Below, piece by piece: positions 56,007-64,000 of a stretch of 64,000 nt of DNA. The position numbers and the translations under genes were made by a program. The stretch is from Coccinella septempunctata (lineage: Eukaryota; Arthropoda; Insecta; Coleoptera; Coccinellidae). Under the pieces are notes generated by a model. The model was not told the origin of the DNA, did not search any database, and saw only the letters and a program-made list of their open reading frames with translations. Positions within the stretch are counted from its first letter, which is position 1. Each line of letters starts with the position of its first letter. The DNA lies in assembly GCF_907165205.1 (NCBI RefSeq), contig NC_058195.1, forward strand, positions 28,850,936 to 28,914,935. The letters run 5' to 3'.

Positions 56007-56550
56007 TACAGGATGATTCATAACTATTGGGACATAGGCTAAGGGCAGATTGTTTGGACCAAAATATGGCGATAGGACCAAATTTACCTCAATAAAATAT
56101 TGCTGTGGAAAAAGATAGAGGACGTTAAAGTTAATTTTTTTTGTCGTTTTTTGCTAATAATTTCACTGTATATTTTTTCATCCGTTTTTAAGAAAAACAC
56201 AATTGAACAGTTCAAAGCATCGGAAGGGAATTTGAAGTAACGACTTATTTATTTAATTTATTTATTTTGACGATAAAGCATAATTAAAAACAATGTAACA
56301 TAAAATGAATAAACTTAAATTAAGTGTTCTACGTGTCCTCCCCCTACTTCTATGCCTTTTCTATTATTTTCGATAAAGGACTTTAAAACTTTGAAGAAAA
56401 TATTATTCTCTCCCCTTATAAAAAATTCAACTTTAACGCCCTCTATCTTTTTCCACAGCAATATTTTATTGAGGTATATTTGGTCCTATCGCCATATTTT
56501 GGTCCAAACAATCTGCCCTTAGCCCATGTCCCAATATGAATCACCCTGTA
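56007..56550. mobile_element. 540-bp mariner-type MITE
   Basis: Inverted ends CAGGATGATTCATA... and ...TATGAATCACCCTG continue as about 120 bases of inverted similarity (GGGCAGATTGTTTGGACCAA / TTGGTCCAAACAATCTGCCC). They are flanked by TA (56007-56008, 56549-56550). No protein. Confidence 0.85.
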
Positions 56551-57834
56551 TGATCGAAATGATATCCTGTTCATTCTAAAATAGCCATGATGTGTGGACC
56601 AATATTCACCTTCAACTTTTCTCTTTTCAAATATTGGTTAGACACCCAATCTTTTTACCGACTTTTTGTTCCTCTTCATCTTCGTCTAACAATAATGCAA
56701 AAGCACATCATTCTTTCAGGCGTAATTGCAGCAATTTTATTTTTAGCAGAAGTTAAAGGGTTTACGTCCTATGAGATAGGGCACGTAAGAGAAACAACGA
56801 AAATTATAATAATACTGATAATTTAACAATATTTTTAGGGTCCTTCTAGTACTGTTTTGATCAAAATGAAAGGCTTCATGTGTCACGTGATGGTCGATGC
56901 GAATGCAACCGAAGATTCACGACACACGAAGCGGAAGGTGACTGAGACGATCGTGACTGATAATATGAACGCAACCTCCGTCAACTGCTAATGATCCTTC
57001 CGCCGGCCTGAACTGAGCGGAACGTATAATATGAATCGACCTTTAGAGGGCGATAAGGGCGAGAAGCTTAGCCACACATGCGAAAGGGCAAGGTCAATGT
57101 AGAATCCCAGTCTAAATCTACATTTATCTAATTGTCAAAATGACAAGGCATTTCGAAATTAGTCACGAAAATTTTAGTGTTGTCTGAGTTGTCTGTGACT
57201 GAACCTTAGAATGTACTATTTTCCATCGAGTGAATTTTCGCTTCAGCATGTATCGCTAAACATATGGCATTAATCGCCATATATATCATAAACGTTTGAA
57301 CGTAGAAAGAATTGCTTCAGACAAAATTTTTAGAGAATGTTATGCTCTACAACTTTTATAATGAATGCGAAAAAGATTTGAAGCCCCGGGAAGGAGATAA
57401 TTCAAAAAAACTGATTTTTGTGACCAATTTTTATTATTTCGGCTTGCTAAAACTGTCAGATTATATTTTTCCGTTATTCTTGAATCATTAGCTTCTAAAT
57501 AAGAAAAAACGCCACCGCGCTCGAGAATGTACACGTGACGTTTTTTTTTGCAATTTTGGCGCCCTCCCATACATTTTCGACACGCGTCCAAATTGTCAGA
57601 TTAAGAGAATATATACTTTTCAACATGTAATTAACCACATATATCTTAATCTGACACGCTCAATGATCGTTTTCTTTTTTTATTATTCTGACAGGCTATC
57701 CTAGACAATTCCCCTATATACAGGTAGAGTATTTTTGGTAGTGGTACTCTACAGGGTCCAAGGTATGTCCCCTTATATTAATCTGACACGCTCGAGTAAA
57801 TCCCGAATTTCCCTCTTCGGCTCCCCAACTACTA

Positions 57835-58689
57835 TGCTTAAACGTCGTTTTAGAGCTTAAGCTTCGTTCAATCAAACTGTGCATACAGCCATAAGACTAA
57901 CATAAAACTCATTATTCTGCACCGGTACAACGGCCTAATATGCAGGTACCATATTATCCACTCATTACGTGCCACACCCTGTTTATACTAGTTTGAACCC
58001 TCTGCTTCGCTCGTGCAATATTTCATAGTAAAACGCCAGTTAAGATATAATTATAATAATTCAAGAAAGAAAAAGAGCTGAAAATTAACAATTGTTGACA
58101 AATGAAATCGAAAAGAAACAATCAGCATGAAAAAAGTCGAGTTTTCAATGATTTTAGAACCTCACGGAATTAACGTGTCAGTAATTTCTGCGGTAGCAAC
58201 AGAAGTCGTACCCTGAAAAACCCTCACTATTTCCTGATTCATAAGGTTTTCGTAGATATAAAACATTTCAGATAAAAAGTAGAGTTATTGAAAAAAATCA
58301 ACGTTTTGCCGTTCTGGTATCGAGTGACGAGACGAAGAATTTTGGAGCAACTTGTAGGACTGTAGATATATCACGAAACCCATCCTCAGAATTTATTTCA
58401 AAATTTCAGCTTTCTAAAATATGAAATGTCTTTTCTATGCCTATTTCATTTGATCCACTTTTGTAAATTTTTTGTGGAAAACCTTAATATTTTCGAAATG
58501 ATTGTTCCTAACTTATGTAACAAAAACATTTATTTCTCATAACTAAAAAAATTAGGAAGAACAAATAGAAAAATTTTAAATTAAGTCAGAATTAACTAAT
58601 TTTCAGTTATTAAATAAAATAAAACATTGATTTCTTGTAAATATAAATCTATAAAAAAGAAAAAACGAATATTAAAAAGTTTACTAGTT
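57835..58689. other. No gene; orphan TIR end
   Basis: Near 57950-57984 the sequence ATTATCCACTCATTACGTGC...CACACCCTGTTTATA matches the right end of the element at 52032-53452, without a visible partner. The rest shows nothing recognisable. Confidence 0.45.
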
Positions 58690-59150
58690 TTCAGTTATCA
58701 AATAAAAGCTCCAAGCGCCCTGGGCCAGCATTAGCAAATCTGGTCATAACCATTTTTGTAACAATGACTCTCTAGTAATTTATGTGCATTAGAGCTAATC
58801 CATTCGAGCAGTTTTCTGCCATAGTGCTTCTGAAGGTCTCAAGTCTCCTCAAGGAAGAAAAACTGCGCTCTGTTTCTTCAGCTGTTGTTACGGGAAGTAC
58901 ACAAAATATTTGAAAAAATATGTACAAATTGGGGTAAAAATCTTCGCAACATTTCTCAAGAGCTGAAAGTGCTGATGAAGGACACGATTCGGGATCATTC
59001 GGTGTTGAAGTGATCCACTTTTTTTCCATCTTTTTAATTCACTGGAAAGAAGACCCTTGTCACTGTCTGGTTCATCAATACCAGATATTTCTTGCTGTAT
59101 TTCACTGTCGGAAAGATTATTTTAACGTTGCTGGAATAATGCACTGCAGC
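58690..59150 (-). pseudogene. hAT transposase C-terminal (hATC dimerisation) fragment
   Basis: The frame at 58772-59029 reads SALSALEKCCEDFYPNLYI, FCVLPVTTAEETERSFSSLRR, LETFRSTM and NGLALMHINY, the hAT dimerisation domain as found in ZMYM1-like transposases. Past a stop, VIVTKMVMTRFANAGPGRLE continues the usual end. Upstream (to about 59150) SDSEIQQEISGIDEPDSDKG lies in another frame. The catalytic core is missing. No hAT ends could be linked to it. Confidence 0.8.
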
Positions 59151-59830
59151 GAAAAAACTTTTTTGATAAGTGCGGAATATTTGGATGACAATTCATTCAC
59201 CCCGATGGCTCTAGAGAATTTTCCACCACCCACCCCGAAAGAAGGGGTGTACTTGTATAGCTTCATATAATAATGTTATTGGCCTTTTTCTTATTTTATT
59301 TGAACAATACTTGAAAGTTCTAAGTGCTGAATGATCATGAGGGACCTTTTGCCCCCCCTGGGTACGCGCCTGACCTACATCATTCTTTATGGAATAACGT
59401 AGAGCATGTTCAAAATGTAGATATTTAGAGATAAGTCTTTTTTATAATTTGATATGCCTTAGTAAATGTTGAATCTAAAATCTGAAAAAACGATAAGAAA
59501 AAAAGGAATACAAAAGAGTGTTATATATCTACTAACTACGCCGGCGCCGGTATTATACGGTGAAATACATACAGCGAAACGTTTGAAAAATACAGATTTA
59601 GAACTGACCTTCAATATAATTCAATTTGACATTCTAAACTCCACAGATACAGAGATAATATGAAAATCTTCAACAGTCTCAATTCGGATATCGATTGAAG
59701 GAACTGTCATCCGGTAATTTCAAAATTAAATGAATCAACGTTTCTGTGCAGTCTCTGTTTCTGTGTGTTGACAATTAATGTCAGACAAAAAGCGACAATT
59801 CAGAAGATTTTCAAAAGTAGATTTTTCCGT

Positions 59831-59861
59831 CTGATGAAGGAGTCTGATATAGACTCCGAAA
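59831..59861 (+). ncRNA. Hammerhead-ribozyme-like core
   Basis: CTGATGA (59831-59837), a six-pair stem GGAGTC/GACTCC with a 7-base loop, then GAAA (59858-59861). This is the conserved core of a hammerhead. Downstream ACGTT (59861-59865) could pair with AACGT about 18 bases later to place a GTT cleavage triplet, but stem I is weak. Penelope-like elements are known to carry minimal hammerheads. Activity is unproven. Confidence 0.5.
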
Positions 59862-60027
59862 CGTTACGAAGAATTATAATTTCAACGTTATTTATTTTGA
59901 GTTCATTGTCAGGCAACAATTTTTTCTAGTTAATTTGCTCCTGACAAATTAGTGCAAGAATTTACGCAGGAGCAAATCGTTGATTTCATTTTTAATTGAT
60001 TTTGTTTCAGAGATTGGGAGTGAAAAC

Positions 60028-61068
60028 CATAGAAATCATAATATATATACTTACTCTAGAATGCTAATCCAGTAGTAAAAAATGCGGCGAAAAATGGACA
60101 GTTGTCGTTAAAGCGAATGCGCGTTTATTTCAACTCAAACGTTGCCTAGACTTTCCTACCTTATGTCAGTCGAATTGTTTATTTCGTATAAATGAGGAAT
60201 AAACATATTTCATTCGGTGAAAAAACTTATTTTTCGATTCATACAGGACTTCTTGTCGGCATCGAACACATGCATGGATGACTAATTGTGTTTATATATG
60301 CTTTGTTTTAGAAAATCAGTACAATGATGTTGCAGGATTCAATGAAAATATATCGGAATCTCGGAGGTGACGTGTTATAAGTCCAAATCAAAATTTGTCG
60401 ATAGAGGTATTATTGAGTATTCATTGATTGTTTGACCAAACCGTGAATTGGCTGAAGATTGGAGTTTTATATAGCGAATTCCATGGTAACAACTGGTGCT
60501 TACTAAATATTTGGAACTCACAACAAAAATTCCAGAAGATCTAAACTTAATATCACCAATGCAATTCGATATTATCGCAGATTCGATTAGATGAACAGAT
60601 ACCTAAGCATTGAGTGCATATTATAAACTCTGTGCAACAATTTTGAAATATCCTGATCTAGTGCAATACTACTATATACCATCAATGGAATTCGCTATTA
60701 GTGGAACTCGATAATTCATTCAAGTTTTGAATTTTTTGTTTGCATTTATTATTTTTAATATGATAGACAAGTACACAAGAACATTTCAGAAAATGTGACT
60801 TAAAACTCCTTACCTCCGAGCAGATCGTGCAACAGTGAAAAATCAAATGACTGAAAGAAAACGTGTTGTTGTCCGACATACCTTCGTTATATGAATTGTT
60901 CCCTCTTCATAAGATTCGATCGACAGAATATTCAGAAACAAGGCAACGTTCTACTAGAAAATAAACTAATGATGCGCATTCGTATTAACGACCACTGTCA
61001 ATTTTTCGCCGCATTTCTTACTACTGGATTAGCATTCTAGAGTAATAATATATAATATGATTTCTATG
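60028..61068. mobile_element. 1.04-kb hAT-type element with GTGAAAAC duplication
   Basis: Ends CATAGAAATCATA... and ...TATGATTTCTATG continue as about 100 bases of inverted similarity (TTACTCTAGAATGCTAATCC, AAATGCGGCGAAAAATGG). They are bordered by an exact 8-base GTGAAAAC at 60020-60027 and 61069-61076. No transposase. It is the innermost of three nested elements. Confidence 0.92.
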
Positions 61069-61709
61069 GTGAAAACCCTAAAAAGTTTATGAAGTCTCAA
61101 TTCGTATAAACACGATATCACAGAAAACACCCCTTGATTTACTTTATGCACGATATACTATTGTAAAGGGTTGATAGTTACTCTTGCTTCTCAAATATTT
61201 TAAATCCCTCTCAGAAATCAACATTTCGAATTCGGATTGGCTAACAGAAAATAAAAATTCTTTCTGAATTATCCTGGAAGCCGTCCCGAATCTCAAAAAC
61301 TATACAGTCCGTGACGTTCATCAAAAAAACCAACTGGTTAGAGAGCAATAACTCAAGAAAAGGGACAATGAGAGACCGCTGCGGTGGAGATATTGACTTT
61401 ATTGATAGTTATTTATGAGTAGAATGCGGCATCTTTGATCGTTTTCCATCTGGCGGTATTCCCCTTGTTTCTGGTGGAAATGCGTTTTCATTCGGTACTT
61501 TGAGAATATTTGTAAATTGTTTGGCGACCAAGCGCAAAAAGCTGCCTTTTCGATTTCACACTAATAATTAATAATGTTCGTTTTTCGATTTTGAAGAAAA
61601 AAATTTTTGTGTGAAAAAATTGGTATCGTTTTATCAACTGCCATTTGCTGCCCCCAGAATGTGCCGCCCCGGGAGGGTGCCCGGTTTGCCGGTCCTGACG
61701 GCGGCCCTG

Positions 61710-63567
61710 GTCAGATATGTCAGATAGATCAGAAACGCATACCCAAGTAGGTACTCAAATTTTCAGAATAATCTTGTATGATCCGTTCTCCGTAAACGTC
61801 TAATAGAATAGGTCACCTACCGTGGGACACCCCGTATTTAATATTACTTTTCTACTTATATTATTGGAGTGAATAAAAATTAATATATTTCACAGATGTT
61901 ATGAAAATTTTCTTTTGAACACGAGCTATAAAATTTCTTGTAACGGAGTGCCGTAAGGTTTATACCTTGGAACTCAGGGAACATCTATGAAATAAAAAAA
62001 TTTTTGCGGCAGATTATTTTTTGTGCTTTTTTTGACAAAGTTTACCCAAAAATAATTGTTGCCGATAATTATTTATTTATTTATAAACAATCTAAATAAC
62101 TGAATCAGTAAAGTTGAAATAACCCTCAGAAGTAGGGAAGAAGAGGGATTGAATTTGTGCAAAAATGTATCGAAAAGTTTTTCTGTAAAATCAATAGTTT
62201 TCGAGTTATTTGCGATTGAAACATGAGATTTTTCACCTCGTTTTCAAACGGGGTGACACAGCTCATTATGAAAACTCAAAACGGCAATATCTTTTTATAT
62301 TGGCCAAATCGGTGAAAATGGCAGGAAGGAAAATGTATCACCCTTGATGAATATGTATACGTAAAAGGCAGAATAACCTGCCAGGAAATAAGCATTTTCA
62401 GAAATATATGTCAGTTACATGTTGGCTATCCTATATTATCTTTAACTCATTACTCATCGATCATCAACTTCACTTCAAGGTCAAAAGCGCTCTTCTAAAA
62501 GGGACTTATTTCTTCTGACCCTAAAAATGAAAGCAACGAATAATCGATTTTCAAAATCATAGGATCTCATTGAATAAAACGCATTCAAGGTCACTGCCAT
62601 GGCGGAATTCATCATGGCATAGTGGAGAAAAAACCTTGAAACGTTTTTGGGCAAAATTTTCCTCAGAAATGTTCTGTATTTTTTGTGCCGATCCATTACT
62701 TTTGCTTGTCTCAAGTTGTGGGGGCTTCAAGGTCGGAAGGAAGGCATAAATTAAGGTCATATTTCGAAATTTCTTGCTATTTTCATTTTGGGCGTCCAAA
62801 GTACGAGGTTTCCCACGAAAAAAACGCAATTGACCTTGAATATCAAGGTCATAGTCGAAACCATAGTCACCATCTGATATCCAAAGGAAAACCCTCCTAC
62901 TTTTGTTCGAAAACTTTTTCTCTGAAATGCTCTCACCAAGTTATTCTAACAATTCCGATACTATTGTGATACCTGTATATTTTTGAAAAAACTGACGTAT
63001 TTCGAAAGAAGCAACGATTTCTGATGGGTAAACATTTTCATAGGGAATATGAAGAATCTGATAAAAAAGTTTTTTTGAAATCGATGCATGTTCCGTGGGT
63101 TCCTACATTTTCTCATTTTACAGTCTAACGTTACTCCACTATTGATAGACTTATCGAGGGAAAGAGGCGAAAGAGCATCTGCTTAGGTTCTCACCTACTC
63201 AAAAAAAATTATTAAATCAATGTAGGTGTAGGTGGGTAATGTATTCATCATTCATTAAATTCTTCAAACCATATTGTATCCGTCTCCAATAAGTGACACA
63301 GAGGAAGAAAAACAGTCTGCTTTCCACTTCAAAAGCAAAGATCTCATATCTAAAACCACTTGAACTCCAGCCAAATAAATGCACCATTCGTTTCCGTTCT
63401 AATAAAAAGACCATTTCCAGTCCGTAAATAAACGACGAACACTAAGCAGGCACCTGTGTGCGCTCCCTAATAATTTAACTACATAGGAGGGCACTTTCGC
63501 CTCAGCGTCAACTTTGTATGATGTGACGATCTCGACGATGTGTGCTGTACTTTCGCTTTCAATTTAA
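61710..63567. other. No recognisable gene
   Basis: Near 62240-62350 a GGGGTGACACAGCTCATTAT block matches (inverted) the inner part of the TIR element at 36511-38337. Overlapping open frames at 62481-62969 show no known motif. Confidence 0.4.
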
Positions 63568-63716
63568 ATGAACCGCCGAGCGGCGGCGCACAGACTGTCG
63601 AAGCACGTGGGTTATAGATTACAGAATAATAACAACAATGTTGAAAGTCCTGTTTCCTTGGAAGCAGAACAATACAAAAAAGGTGCTCTCTGCAATGGAA
63701 CAAGCTGTGAAAGAAG
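63568..63716 (+). CDS. Possible first coding exon of a downstream gene
   Basis: ATG in a locally CpG-rich stretch opens a frame of 49 codons plus two bases (MNRRAAAHRLSKHVGYRLQ), ending at a good donor GAAAGAAG|GTATGT. The low-complexity N-run and cysteine pair give no family. If real, the rest lies beyond 64000 or in the next 280 bases. It could equally be a chance frame. Confidence 0.35.
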
Positions 63717-64000
63717 GTATGTTTTGATTTATTATTCTGTGTTAATTGACAATACTTCTTCGAACGAATTTCATCTCGATTGAAATGCTTTTGATTCTTC
63801 ATGCCGAAAATCCAAAGATTCTTTTATGGAATTCGATCCATTTTTTACTGAAATTATATTGTATGTATGATGTCTGTTTACTCACGGTTTTTATGGCGAT
63901 TCAAATTATGTTCCTCAGGTAGGTTGCTGGCTGATTATCCAATATTTGTTAGCCAATTCTTACATATTTGGGATTTCTCACGCGTTGGAAATCTTGGACA

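Larger units (their letters stand above)
55006..57831. mobile_element. 2.8-kb TIR element with subterminal motif array
   Basis: The termini TAGTTGGGGAGCCGA and TCGGCTCCCCAACTA are inverted, followed by CGGGATTTACTC / GAGTAAATCCCG, and bordered by CTA on each side (55003-55005, 57832-57834). The motif TGTCAGATTAA, in either direction, recurs about nine times within the outer 550 bases (near 55190, 55317, 55455, 55503, 55525, 57453, 57593, 57647, 57778). No transposase is present; two smaller elements lie inside. Confidence 0.78.
59687..61092 (+). mobile_element. Penelope-like 3' fragment, itself interrupted
   Basis: The 12-base word AGTCTCAATTCG lies on both sides (59675-59686, 61093-61104), a target duplication inside the hAT copy. 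The inserted DNA is 59687-60027 plus 61069-61092, the same family as 40925-41258. A hammerhead-like core lies at 59831-59861. The retroelement class is inferred from that motif and the variable-length duplication. Confidence 0.65.
59378..61709. mobile_element. Inverted, interrupted second copy of the 11559 hAT family
   Basis: The right end (…GACGGCGGCCCTG at 61709) and the bodies at 59378-59686 and 61093-61709 match the reverse complement of 11559-12490 (for example GCCGGCGCCGG at 59541, and CCTGGAAGCCGTCCC at 61280). It is split at AGTCTCAATTCG by the insertion at 59687-61092. The left end is incomplete. Confidence 0.88.

Noticed and set aside
62481..62969. Overlapping frames of 77-94 codons on both strands
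   Set aside because: No motif, no splice context, and similar frames on the opposite strand; best explained by chance.

Overview
The window looks like an insect nuclear genome, probably a beetle. It is AT-rich, has spliced genes with GT-AG introns, and is dense in arthropod-type transposons. The beetle placement is an inference from general impression; there is no rRNA, mitochondrial or otherwise diagnostic marker gene. No bacterial gene organisation, CRISPR array or intact tRNA/rRNA gene is visible.

Two host genes can be reconstructed with confidence. A single-exon minus-strand gene (13790-15703) encodes a 637-residue UBF-like (UBTF) nucleolar HMG-box protein. A divergently transcribed plus-strand gene of eight exons (17616-42098) encodes a 584-residue DDX18/pitchoune-type nucleolar DEAD-box helicase. 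Both products belong to ribosome production (Pol I transcription and 60S assembly), about 1.9 kb apart head to head. The helicase gene has two huge introns (9.2 and 12.7 kb) filled with mobile elements. A possible first exon of another gene lies at 63568-63716.

Almost everything else is mobile DNA. 1-12490: decayed non-LTR pieces, an open-frame Dong/R4-type element sitting inside a (TA)n microsatellite, a second decayed Dong-type element, and a short hAT element with a perfect 8-bp target duplication. Intron 1 of the helicase gene: a TIR element, a decayed Copia element, a Crypton-like recombinase fragment and another Dong-type copy bordered by (TAA)n. Intron 3: self-nested short MITEs, a LOA-like 3' end, a short-LTR Ty3/gypsy element whose pol ends in a macro domain, a further Dong-type copy, a piggyBac-type MITE (TTAA) and a Harbinger-type MITE (TAA).

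42487-51340 is one LOA/R1-like non-LTR element split by three younger insertions: a Harbinger-like element (itself holding a hAT MITE), a 3.3-kb palindrome-armed element with a nuclease-like gene remnant (itself holding a non-LTR fragment), and an RTE-like element. 52000-61709 holds more TIR elements, a tRNA-derived SINE, a solo LTR, a hAT transposase remnant, and a three-level nest ending in a Penelope-like fragment with a hammerhead-ribozyme-like core. The best candidates for something undescribed are the gypsy pol-macro fusion (32147-33490) and the palindrome-armed element (45232-48561).
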